Below are positions 1-5,332 of a stretch of DNA of 5,332 nucleotides, piece after piece. Made by a program: the position numbers and the translations under genes. The number at the start of each line of letters is the position of its first letter. Position 1 is the first letter of the stretch. The notes beneath the pieces are model-generated. The model did not search any database, had not been told where the DNA came from, and worked only from the letters and a program-made list of their open reading frames with translations. This DNA comes from an uncultured Chloroflexota bacterium. GTDB lineage: Bacteria > Chloroflexota > Dehalococcoidia > SAR202 > UBA11138. The stretch covers positions 1 through 5,332 of the forward strand of contig CAJWRP010000207.1 in NCBI GenBank assembly GCA_913046025.1, in the 5' to 3' direction.

Positions 1-1
1 A

Positions 2-604
2 GGCCCGACAGAAGCTGAGAAGAGAGCTGCTCAATGGCAACAGCAGAGAGAGCAGGTGTTGGCACAAGCACAACAAATGGCATTACCACTAGCTAGAGGT
101 CAGAGAACTCGTCAACAAATAGAAGATGCACAGAGAAGGTCTGCACAGGTTGCTCAAGCCTCTCTTGGTAGAGGTACAGGTGGAGCTGCATTTCAGAGAG
201 GTGTTACTGAAGCTACACAAAGAACTGAAGGTGAGTTAGCATCGCAACAGGAACAACAAAATAGAATGATGGGATTACAGATGTTGCAGGGTGTCCAACA
301 ACAAATGCCTGGTATGCAACAATACTATCAGCAAACAGCAGCAGGTGAGGCTATGCAACGTGGAAAGAGATTTGATGATATTAAAGCCTTAGCTCTACAT
401 GATTCAGATACTCAGAATTTAATTAAGGCGTTGGTAAAAGCTGGTGGGAAAGATGGATTTGCTAGTTGGTTACAGAAAATAGTGGACGGTTCATCTACTA
501 GTTTTGATAGTAAATCCCCACCTAAGTGGAGTGGATCATCTGAGATGCCATCGGGATCAAGGGTGTCGAAGGTGAATCGGGTGAGCTGCCCCAGATTGCT
601 GTAG
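2..604 (+). CDS. Partial Gln-rich, phage virion-like protein, open at left edge and fused across a junction
   Basis: The frame is open from base 2, so the 5' end is missing; the GTG at 56 is not needed as a start. About 200 codons are visible, ending at a TAG at 602-604. The protein is rich in Gln, Ala, Arg and Met with almost no hydrophobic stretches, and looks mostly helical or coiled coil. It has a Gly-rich break (SLGRGTGGAAFQRG) and a QQQMPGMQQYYQQ segment. A more globular end follows, with DIKALALHDSDTQNLIKALV and FASWLQKIV. This style is common in internal or structural proteins of marine tailed phages, but I recognise no family. Arginine is mostly AGA and G+C is low, unlike every other gene here. 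Roughly the last 20 residues, from about base 545, are antisense to the helicase-loader gene, so the true C-terminus is probably lost at the junction. No signal peptide or membrane segment is seen. Phage origin is an inference from composition and style only. Confidence 0.5.
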   Translation, partial: GPTEAEKRAAQWQQQREQVLAQAQQMALPLARGQRTRQQIEDAQRRSAQVAQASLGRGTGGAAFQRGVTEATQRTEGELASQQEQQNRMMGLQMLQGVQQQMPGMQQYYQQTAAGEAMQRGKRFDDIKALALHDSDTQNLIKALVKAGGKDGFASWLQKIVDGSSTSFDSKSPPKWSGSSEMPSGSRVSKVNRVSCPRLL

Positions 605-864
605 CGAAACAGCCGTGCGGAGCGCTCGTTGCTAAGCCTCTCACTCTGGCATTCGCAAGTAACTATTTTTCCAAATTCGGGATGGCCTGCTGGTACGTCT
701 GGCGTGAACCAGCCACGATCGCCACACCTTTCACAGGCGTGTTCCGGCAACTCATAAACCGAACTCCCGCCATCTTCCTCTGAACTCTCAAAAGAAGCAC
801 TGCCCGATGATTGCGCGTTTCTAGTAGCGTCTAGACTTTTTAGAATGTCGCCCAGGTTTTCCAT
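412..864 (-). pseudogene. DnaC/DnaI-type helicase loader, N-terminal fragment only
   Basis: This encodes the start of a protein of the type that loads DnaB helicase onto DNA. After a Ser/Glu-rich linker (residues about 18-36) comes a zinc-finger-like module: Cys44 and Cys47 (CERC), Gly-Asp-Arg-Gly, then Cys70 and Cys72 (CEC). The conserved helical run SNLGQLTRFTFDTL follows at 89-102. In the family this leads into a AAA+ ATPase domain with a Walker A motif. Here, residues after about 106 have no such match and the frame ends 44 codons later in the foreign left segment, so the whole ATPase domain is absent. The ATG start has an AGAGGG ribosome binding site 8 nt away and overlaps the upstream DnaD-type gene by 44 nt, suggesting translational coupling. 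It is probably an intact gene in the organism, cut by a chimeric join; a genuine truncation would leave it unable to hydrolyse ATP. The family call is firm, the symbol (dnaC or dnaI) is not. Confidence 0.72.
520..560. other. Composition and coding breakpoint (probable chimeric join)
   Basis: Three signals change here together. The plus-strand Gln-rich reading frame loses its character after about KWSG. The minus-strand loader protein loses family resemblance after the residues DPDG (codon 106, bases 547-549). Hand-counted G+C goes from 68/180 in 361-540 to 66/120 in 601-720. No transposase, tRNA, att-like repeat or target duplication is visible at the point. The exact base cannot be fixed without a homologous uninterrupted locus. 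Confidence 0.65.
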
Positions 865-1495
865 CGTGTCTGCCCTCTGTGTCCCAGCGCTCCAATATGC
901 GCGAAATATAGCGCCAGCTTCGTTTGTTCTGACCTACTGCCTCACGAAAGGCGTCTTCGATCCACTCCTCAGGATATAGCTCCTCCGCCTCACGAAGTTC
1001 GTCCGCGACCATGGGGCTCAGAAGCCCAATGTTGGACTCGTACATGGCGAAGACGTTCGGCTTGTTGGCCACGCCTTCCCACGGCTCCGGACTTGGCCCT
1101 GAGTCCACAACGCCATCTGAGCCAACCATATTGGCCAGCGCCACCCGATTCTGTTCGGTGTTGACCATGTACAGGCGTTCTTCCGGGTTACGCCCCACTG
1201 CGGAGACTAGAGTGCCTCTCTCGACAGCCTTTTGAACAGCTAACTCAATCCGTTTATGGTCAGGCTGGCCATCCGTAGCCAGCGCCTGTACCAGAGTGCG
1301 GTCTGCCATCAGTTCACTGTGAGTAAGGAACCTGGGGAAAACCTTCTTTTCTTGGAGAAGATACATGACCCTCAGTGTGGCCTTAAACTCGGCAAGATCA
1401 TCGATCTTTTCCAGCAAAAGTCCAAACATTGGACTCGGCACAGGGATGGACCTAACGCGCCGAGAAAAGCCCTCAAAATATTTTTGAGTTTTCAT
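821..1495 (-). CDS. DnaD-domain primosome protein
   Basis: A 224-residue protein that by family acts with DnaB and the DnaI-type loader to remodel DNA and help place the helicase at origins or stalled forks. Residues about 18-110 look like a winged-helix N-terminal domain (it contains MFGLLLEKIDDLAEFKATL). A Pro/Gly/Ser-rich linker spans about 124-146. The DnaD/DnaB2 domain covers about 150-205: it opens with YESNIG (152-157), continues through YPEEWI, and ends with the family signature YxxxIxxxW seen exactly as Tyr196, Ile200 and Trp204. The last 18 residues are basic (HSKKSRRY), a plausible DNA-binding tail. The ATG start lies 39 nt after dnaB with only a weak ribosome binding site, so co-transcription with dnaB is likely. 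The end overlaps the loader gene by 44 nt. The neighbours (helicase before, loader after) fit the role well. The gene symbol dnaD is not assigned because orthology to the Bacillus protein is not shown. Confidence 0.85.
   Translation of the reverse strand: MKTQKYFEGFSRRVRSIPVPSPMFGLLLEKIDDLAEFKATLRVMYLLQEKKVFPRFLTHSELMADRTLVQALATDGQPDHKRIELAVQKAVERGTLVSAVGRNPEERLYMVNTEQNRVALANMVGSDGVVDSGPSPEPWEGVANKPNVFAMYESNIGLLSPMVADELREAEELYPEEWIEDAFREAVGQNKRSWRYISRILERWDTEGRHDGKPGRHSKKSRRY
873..877 (-). promoter_or_regulatory. Ribosome binding site of the helicase loader, inside the upstream gene
   Basis: The minus strand reads GAGGG 8 nt before the ATG at 864. It lies within the coding end of the DnaD-type gene and supports the overlapping start rather than a later one. 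Confidence 0.6.
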
Positions 1496-1534
1496 TACAA
1501 GCTACACTTGCGGGAAAACAACCTAAGAGGACCC

Positions 1535-2908
1535 CTACGCATATTCCATGGTTTGGGTCGTCTCAAGGCTTTCAAACCGCACAAGATCCTTGCGGAAGTA
1601 CAGAGAGACAGAACCGACCGGTCCGTTCCTGTGTTTGGCAAATATGATCTCGGCCGTATTTTCAGGATACGGGGCCGTAGGGTTGCGCTTATCCCAGTCT
1701 TCCCTACTAACGAAAGTATCCTCCCGATGAATGAAGGCAACTATATCAGCATCCTGCTCGATGCTACCGCTCTCCCGCAAGTCGGACAGCAGTGGCCTGT
1801 GATTGGGCCGCTGTTCAATGGCACGGCTCAATTGTGAGCATGCGATTACAGGTATGTTCAGGTCACGAGCCATGCCTTTGATGGACCGTGATATCTCACC
1901 CATCTCCTGGACGCGATTGTCTATCCTACCGTTGCCACCAATAAGCTGAAGGTAATCTATGATGAGAAGGTCCAGTCCCCGTTCAGCCTGAAGCCGACGC
2001 GCCTTTCCCCTCATCTCAGAGATAGTTTGTGTAGGTGAGTCATCAATGTAAATTGGCAAGTCCGAAAGCATTCCCACGGCATCCAACAGTCGAGTGTCCT
2101 CGTTGGAGTTCAGCAGGCCTAACCGCATGCGGTAGCTATCAACATCCGCCTCGCTGGAAAGTAGCCTCATTCCAATCTGCGAGCGGCTCATCTCAAGGCT
2201 GAACAGACCAACCGTGTTGCCCTGCCCTGCAGCATTGCGACCAACATTGAACGCCAGCGTGCTCTTGCCCTGGCTGGGCCTGGCAGCCAGCACGATCATG
2301 TCGGACCGCTGCATACCGCCGCCCAGGAGTCGGTCCATCATCTGATAGCCGGTTGTTACTGGCGCCCTGTGGTCCGAGTCTGGCCCGTGAAGAGCATTGC
2401 TCTCCTCTAAATATTCGTCCAGAACGTCCCGGATGTGAACAAAGTCACCGGCACCACGGCCAGAACGCACATCGGACAGAAGCTCTTCGGCCTTAGTCAA
2501 GGCCACGTCGGAATCCGCTCCACCATCGAAGCCAATACCGGCGATTCTTCCGCCAACATCAATAAGTTGGCGCATGATCGAGGTCCGTTGGACTATGCGT
2601 GCGTAGTGTTCAATGTGAGCGGACGTCGGCACTACCATCACCAAATGGCTAAGGTACCCGGGCCCGCCAACGTTCTCTAACTGGTCATTAAGGGAAAGTT
2701 CATGCGCCACTGTGATCTGGTTAATGGCTACGCCCTGTTCAACCAAGGCTTCGCAGGCGTTGAAGCACATGCGATTTCTCTCGCCAAAAAAATCTTCAGA
2801 TTTAAGAAAGGATGTAACTGTACTGAGGGCATCGGCGTCGATGAGAATAGAACCGACTACCGACTCCTCAGCATTGAGGTCGTGTGGTGGTAAACGTTCG
2901 GCGTACAA
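1535..2908 (-). CDS. dnaB: Replicative DNA helicase DnaB (DnaC in Bacillus naming)
   Basis: The hexameric 5'-3' helicase that unwinds DNA at the replication fork. It has 457 residues, normal for the family, with no intein. The N-terminal domain that binds primase and loader spans about 5-150 (LPPHDLNAEESVVGSIL at 6-22). The RecA-like ATPase follows a linker at about 175-190. Walker A is ARPSQGKST (Gly214, Lys215, Ser216), SLEM is at 237-240, and Walker B is LLIIDYLQLIGG (Asp318). SQLSRAIEQRPNHRPLLSDL is at 358-377, with GSIEQDAD just after it, and the arginine-finger segment KHRNGP contains Arg427. Walker A carries Gln213 where many homologues have Met. The start is TTG: an in-frame TGA lies two codons upstream, TGAGGA sits 7 nt before it, and the next Met is residue 47, inside the domain. 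The gene follows rplI after 134 nt and heads a helicase, DnaD, loader cassette. One arm of a 12-bp inverted repeat covers its ribosome binding site. Confidence 0.97.
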   Translation of the reverse strand: MYAERLPPHDLNAEESVVGSILIDADALSTVTSFLKSEDFFGERNRMCFNACEALVEQGVAINQITVAHELSLNDQLENVGGPGYLSHLVMVVPTSAHIEHYARIVQRTSIMRQLIDVGGRIAGIGFDGGADSDVALTKAEELLSDVRSGRGAGDFVHIRDVLDEYLEESNALHGPDSDHRAPVTTGYQMMDRLLGGGMQRSDMIVLAARPSQGKSTLAFNVGRNAAGQGNTVGLFSLEMSRSQIGMRLLSSEADVDSYRMRLGLLNSNEDTRLLDAVGMLSDLPIYIDDSPTQTISEMRGKARRLQAERGLDLLIIDYLQLIGGNGRIDNRVQEMGEISRSIKGMARDLNIPVIACSQLSRAIEQRPNHRPLLSDLRESGSIEQDADIVAFIHREDTFVSREDWDKRNPTAPYPENTAEIIFAKHRNGPVGSVSLYFRKDLVRFESLETTQTMEYA

Positions 2909-2915
2909 ATTTCAT

Positions 2916-2921
2916 TCCTCA
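2916..2921 (-). promoter_or_regulatory. Ribosome binding site that fixes the TTG start of dnaB
   Basis: The minus strand reads TGAGGA with 7 nt to TTG (2906-2908). An ATG overlapping this site (2913-2915) is out of frame with DnaB. The in-frame codon two positions before TTG is a stop, so TTG is the only start that keeps the N-terminal domain. Confidence 0.75.
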
Positions 2922-2997
2922 AGTAATGTGCAAATGAATCAAAGGGTAGTAAAGCAGGTCTAATGGACACGGCTTAGGCTATGAAAATCAAAGCCCG

Positions 2998-3026
2998 TTT
3001 ACAAGGCATTTACAAGGCATTTACAA
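2998..3026. repeat. 11-bp tandem repeat, 2.6 copies, in the rplI-dnaB spacer
   Basis: The unit TTTACAAGGCA occurs at 2998-3008 and 3009-3019, followed by a partial copy TTTACAA at 3020-3026. On the transcribed strand this gives TTGTAAA three times at 11-nt spacing, about one helical turn. That would suit binding of a protein on one DNA face. One pair could serve as weak -35 (TTGTAA) and -10 (TGTAAA) elements for dnaB, but neither match is strong. Confidence 0.6.
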
Positions 3027-3042
3027 AACTTTGGAATGAAAT

Positions 3043-3765
3043 TTAGTTACCTTCTGAGTCAGTTTCCTCCGAAGCCTCGGCGGAATCGTCCTCGCCATCT
3101 TCGATAGATTCCTCAGCGGCGGCGGCTTCTTCAGGCTCCTCGGATTCTGCAGGTTCCGATTCTGATTCCGAGTCGTCTTCGGCAGTTGATGCCTCGGGCG
3201 CGTCCTCAGAATCCTCTGCTACAACCTCGTATTCAAAGCCATCCTCGCCGGCAGCCTCTTTGGCAGCAGCAGCCTCAGCTTCTTCAACTAGCAACTGAGA
3301 ATACTCTTCGGGGTCTTTACCCAGGGGGTACACCAGCACAGCAATAGTTGCGTGAACGTCTGCATGGAGACGAACGTTGACCTCGAACCTACCAAGGTCT
3401 CTTATGGGATCAGAAATCTCGATGACGCGACGATCAATCTGACGCTGGGTCAGTTCAAAAAGCCTCTCGGCAACCATGGAGTTGGTCACGGAGCCATATA
3501 GCTGGCCAGTGGCGCCTGCGCGCATCTCCACGTTTACTTGCACGCCCTCCAGGTGAGTAGCGAGTTCTGTCATGTCGGACAGCATCTTCACTCGGTCCTT
3601 TTCGGCCTGCACAGTCAGCCCTTGCACCTTCTGAAGCGCGTTGTGCGTGGCAGGAACGGCCAGGTTCTTGGGAATCAGGTAGTTTCGAGCGAAACCGTTC
3701 TTTACCTCTTTGACGTCGCCGCCCTGGGCTACGCCTTCAACGTCTTCAAGAAAAACGACTCTCAT
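3043..3765 (-). CDS. rplI: 50S ribosomal protein L9 with long acidic C-terminal tail
   Basis: L9 binds 23S rRNA near the base of the L1 stalk and affects frame keeping and ribosome spacing. The first 150 residues match the usual full-length protein. The N-terminal domain carries GGDVKEVKNGFARNYLIPKNLA at 15-36, a central helix runs over about 42-75, and the C-terminal RNA-binding domain spans about 80-148 (GATGQLYGSVTNSMVAERL). Residues about 155-240 are an extra tail of almost only Glu, Asp, Ser, Ala and Pro, strongly negative, with a small aromatic patch FEYEVV (177-182). L9 normally ends near residue 148-150, so about 90 residues are added. The reading frame and third-position use continue smoothly, so a frameshift is unlikely. 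The ATG has AAGAGG 10 nt upstream and is served by an extended -10 promoter. It is upstream of dnaB, an order also common in other bacteria. Confidence 0.96.
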   Translation of the reverse strand: MRVVFLEDVEGVAQGGDVKEVKNGFARNYLIPKNLAVPATHNALQKVQGLTVQAEKDRVKMLSDMTELATHLEGVQVNVEMRAGATGQLYGSVTNSMVAERLFELTQRQIDRRVIEISDPIRDLGRFEVNVRLHADVHATIAVLVYPLGKDPEEYSQLLVEEAEAAAAKEAAGEDGFEYEVVAEDSEDAPEASTAEDDSESESEPAESEEPEEAAAAEESIEDGEDDSAEASEETDSEGN

Positions 3766-3775
3766 GGAAAGTTAA

Positions 3776-3781
3776 CCTCTT
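3776..3781 (-). promoter_or_regulatory. Ribosome binding site of rplI
   Basis: The minus strand reads AAGAGG, 10 nt before the ATG at 3765, a slightly long spacing. It lies 9 nt after the leader hairpin, which leaves it free in that fold. Confidence 0.6.
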
Positions 3782-3790
3782 GTAAATTCC

Positions 3791-3815
3791 TCTAGTGTCC
3801 AGAGGACAGACTAGA
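3791..3815 (-). promoter_or_regulatory. Hairpin in the rplI leader
   Basis: TCTAGT (3791-3796) pairs with ACTAGA (3810-3815). GTCC (3797-3800) pairs with GGAC (3804-3807) around a 3-nt loop, with a 2-nt bulge. It falls between the predicted transcription start and the ribosome binding site. There is no U run after it, so it does not look like a terminator. It may stabilise the leader or bind a regulator; its role is unknown. Confidence 0.4.
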
Positions 3816-3854
3816 ACATATCTTATCAAATTTAGAACGCCTGTGCGACACCAA

Positions 3855-3883
3855 ATTATATCACAGGACAGTAAGGCGATGAA
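3855..3883 (-). promoter_or_regulatory. Extended -10 sigma-70-type promoter for rplI and probably the replication genes
   Basis: The minus strand carries a perfect TATAAT at 3855-3860 preceded by TG and one base (TGATATAAT, an extended -10). A poor -35 (TTCATC, 3878-3883) sits at 17-nt spacing, as expected for extended -10 promoters. Transcription would start near 3848, giving a leader of about 80 nt before rplI. No terminator is seen between rplI and the loader gene, so the transcript may run through dnaB. Confidence 0.65.
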
Positions 3884-3896
3884 AGAATTTTCACGC

Positions 3897-3908
3897 ACTG
3901 ATATCAGT
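3897..3908. promoter_or_regulatory. 12-bp perfect palindrome upstream of the rplI promoter
   Basis: ACTGATATCAGT reads the same on both strands and lies 13 bp beyond the -35 element, about 50-60 bp before the predicted start of transcription. That is a usual place for a dimeric activator or repressor site. It is also downstream of hemW, but it has no T run. The rest of the hemW-rplI interval holds only a weak 5-bp stem (3913-3917 with 3928-3932). Confidence 0.35.
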
Positions 3909-3952
3909 AGTTAACCTGGAATAAGCAAGGTTTGAGATTTATGCCCTCGACT

Positions 3953-5158
3953 CTAGAAGAACCGGCTGAAGACCTGGTTGCCCATGATGCGACCGTGGGG
4001 CGTCAGGGTCAGGCAGCCCTCCTCTGACTGGAGCAGGCCCAGCGAGATCAATTCCTCCAGGGTCTCGCCGTAGAAGCTTTCAGGTGGTCCGCCGAACCGC
4101 TGTGTGAAGTCGCGCACCTCTATTCCGGTATCTAACCGAAGACCCATCATCATGGTCTCGGACATCTCCAGGCTTGTATCAATGTCTTCAACGGTTTCCA
4201 CTATTGGCATTTTTTGGATTTTTTGGGATATTCCGGCAACTGGTGTATCGAAGTCCATACTAGCCAAACGGTCTATGTAGTCGCGGGGCGACTTAATGTT
4301 GAAGAAACGATAGCCTGGCAAATAGGAGTGCGCTCCCGGCCCTACTCCAATGTACGAACCGTTGCGCCAATAGGTCAGGTTGTGCCGGCTCTCCTTGCCC
4401 ACGTGCGACCAATTGGAGATCTCGTAGTGCCGGTAACCCTGTTTTTTCATACGCTCTTGAGCAGAGAGGTACATGTCTGCAGCCAGATCCTGGTCCGGCT
4501 CTGGCATCTGGCCTAGCTTCACCCATTGCTCCATGGGCGTGCCGCCCTCCAGCGTAAGGCAGTACATGGATATGTGTGCCGGATCTAGAGCGGACACCCT
4601 GGCCAGCGTCGATTCCCACTGTTGTGCGTCCTGATAGGGGAGTCCGTACATCAGGTCTAGGCTAACGTTGTCGAAGCCAGCGTCGATTGCCATATGGTAG
4701 GCATCGGCTGCGCCTTGCGCCGAGTGACGGCGTCCCAACTTTTGCAAAAGACCATCGTCGAAGCTCTGAACACCGATACTAAGCCGATTTACTCCAGCAT
4801 CCAGGTAGCGAGTAAGCTTGCTAGCGTCGAAGTCGCCAGGGTTGGCCTCCATCGTAACTTCAGCACCACTTTCTATATCGAAGGCCTCACGAACGGCGTA
4901 CATGATGGTGTCGATGTCCTCAGCCGGAAGGTACGAAGGCGTGCCACCGCCGATAAATACAGTATGAACAGAAGGTCTGGAAAACAGTTGGCCCCAGGCA
5001 CGTATCTCGCGTTCCAAGGCCTCAATGTACGATGGCATCAGCGATTCAATACGGGCGTAGGTGTTGAAATCGCAGTACGGGCACTTGGTCTCGCAGAACG
5101 GCACGTGAACGTACAGGGAGATACGCTCTGCGTTGGGAATTGTTCTAGGTATTGTCAC
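3953..5158 (-). CDS. hemW: HemW, radical-SAM heme chaperone (formerly called oxygen-independent coproporphyrinogen oxidase-like)
   Basis: A 401-residue cytoplasmic radical-SAM protein; HemW proteins bind heme and pass it to partner proteins. The cluster motif is CETKCPYCDF with Cys22, Cys26 and Cys29. The residue two past Cys29 is Phe31, where true HemN has a fourth Cys, so this is HemW-type. SAM-binding elements follow: GGGTP (70-74), EANPGD (104-109) and LSIGVQSFDD (126-135). DLMYGLPYQ is at 168-176, the HemW-family HNLTYW at 259-264 and GVGPGAHSY at 271-279. The HemW C-terminal domain spans about 328-395. Length is typical. The start is GTG, 22 nt after ychF, with only a weak ribosome binding site; no other start lies close. 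Two A6 runs in the coding strand (4210-4224) encode QKIQK and keep the frame. The spacing suggests co-transcription with ychF. Older annotations name this family as a coproporphyrinogen III oxidase, which the missing Cys argues against. Confidence 0.95.
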   Translation of the reverse strand: MTIPRTIPNAERISLYVHVPFCETKCPYCDFNTYARIESLMPSYIEALEREIRAWGQLFSRPSVHTVFIGGGTPSYLPAEDIDTIMYAVREAFDIESGAEVTMEANPGDFDASKLTRYLDAGVNRLSIGVQSFDDGLLQKLGRRHSAQGAADAYHMAIDAGFDNVSLDLMYGLPYQDAQQWESTLARVSALDPAHISMYCLTLEGGTPMEQWVKLGQMPEPDQDLAADMYLSAQERMKKQGYRHYEISNWSHVGKESRHNLTYWRNGSYIGVGPGAHSYLPGYRFFNIKSPRDYIDRLASMDFDTPVAGISQKIQKMPIVETVEDIDTSLEMSETMMMGLRLDTGIEVRDFTQRFGGPPESFYGETLEELISLGLLQSEEGCLTLTPHGRIMGNQVFSRFF

Positions 5159-5180
5159 GATACGGAAGCTCTGGCCAGCT

Positions 5181-5332
5181 CTATACGTTGAACAGGATGT
5201 TCATGATGTCGCCATCTTGCACCGTATAGGTCTTGCCCTCTTGGCGAAGCACACCCTTTTTACGGGCCTCGGCCAGCGTGCCGACTTCGCACAGGTCGTC
5301 ATAGCTGACGACCTCGCCACGAATAAAGCCTC
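5181..5332 (-). CDS. ychF: YchF (Obg-family ribosome-associated ATPase), C-terminal end only
   Basis: The last 49 residues are visible before the right edge, ending in TAG at 5181-5183. They match the C-terminal TGS region of YchF: a GFIRGEVVSYDDL start, an Ala-Arg-Lys-Lys helix, then the family ending EGKTYTVQDGDIMNILFNV. YchF binds ATP and the ribosome and is linked to stress control of translation. The GTPase-like domain lies outside the window, so integrity cannot be judged. hemW starts 22 nt downstream in the same direction. Confidence 0.9.
   Translation of the reverse strand, partial: GFIRGEVVSYDDLCEVGTLAEARKKGVLRQEGKTYTVQDGDIMNILFNV

Larger units (their letters stand above)
2907..3044. 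repeat. Perfect 12-bp inverted repeat bracketing the rplI-dnaB spacer
   Basis: AAATTTCATTCC at 2907-2918 is the exact reverse complement of GGAATGAAATTT at 3033-3044, with 114 bp between. On the transcript the first arm begins within the rplI TAA codon. The second covers part of the dnaB ribosome binding site and the first two bases of its TTG start. It could pair in the mRNA, or be the ends of a tiny element; no direct target duplication flanks it (GTAC on one side, AGTT on the other). Confidence 0.6.

Noticed and set aside
1256..1837. Long plus-strand open frame opposite the dnaB end and the DnaD-type gene
   Set aside because: It is antisense to two well-recognised proteins, has no family resemblance and no ribosome binding site. 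It is a by-product of codon composition.
1535..2908. Intein in DnaB
   Set aside because: DnaB is a frequent intein host, but the Walker A, Walker B and arginine-finger regions are continuous and total length is normal.
2913..2915. ATG as an alternative start of dnaB
   Set aside because: It is out of frame with DnaB and lies too close to the ribosome binding site. The in-frame TTG 7 nt after TGAGGA fits.
3909..3952. Terminator for hemW
   Set aside because: Only a 5-bp stem (AACCT/AGGTT) with a 10-nt loop and no T run is present, too weak to call.
4208..4227. Two T6 runs that might be a terminator or slippery site
   Set aside because: They are inside hemW, have no stem, and the HemW frame and domain order are correct on both sides.
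4293..4619. Second minus-strand frame inside hemW
   Set aside because: It lies entirely inside HemW in another frame, with Arg/Gly/His-rich composition typical of out-of-frame reading. HemW itself is unbroken.
4694..5191. Plus-strand open frame opposite hemW
   Set aside because: It covers the radical-SAM motifs of HemW on the other strand and shows no protein-like pattern.
1..5332. CRISPR array, tRNA, rRNA or transposase
   Set aside because: No spaced repeat array, cloverleaf with CCA-type end, rRNA stretch or transposase motif was found on either strand by eye.

Overview
The window looks like chromosomal DNA of a free-living bacterium, joined at its left end to unrelated sequence of phage type. 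From about 545 to the right edge, every gene reads on the minus strand. In transcription order these are ychF (3' end only), hemW, rplI, dnaB, a DnaD-domain primosome gene, and the start of a DnaC/DnaI-type helicase loader. DnaD and DnaI type loaders belong to Gram-positive and Chloroflexota replication systems rather than Proteobacteria. The rplI-dnaB-DnaD-loader order and the protein style suggest a Chloroflexota member, perhaps Dehalococcoidia/SAR202. That placement is inferred from protein resemblance and gene order only.

Right part (3953-5332): the last 49 codons of the ribosome-associated ATPase YchF are followed after 22 nt by hemW, a radical-SAM heme chaperone gene with a GTG start. 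Middle (2909-3952): hemW is followed by 187 nt holding a 12-bp palindrome, an extended -10 promoter and a small leader hairpin. Then comes rplI, coding for ribosomal protein L9 with an unusually long acidic tail. The 134-nt rplI-dnaB spacer holds an 11-bp tandem repeat and is bracketed by a perfect 12-bp inverted repeat. One arm starts in the rplI stop codon and the other covers the dnaB ribosome binding site and TTG start. Left-centre (545-2908): the replicative helicase DnaB, a DnaD-like protein and the N-terminal zinc-finger part of the loader form a replication-restart/initiation cassette. The loader gene overlaps the DnaD-type gene by 44 nt.

Left end (1 to about 545): base composition falls to about 38% G+C just left of the junction (hand count, 361-540), against about 55% just right of it (601-720). 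The strand of coding flips, arginine codons switch to mostly AGA, and the reading frame is a glutamine-rich, virion-protein-like fragment. The loader gene loses its similarity just before its ATPase domain at exactly this place. This is best read as an assembly chimera, or less likely as a real recombination or insertion breakpoint. I see no convincing new defence, mobile or RNA system. The most interesting items are the junction and the possible RNA switch between rplI and dnaB.
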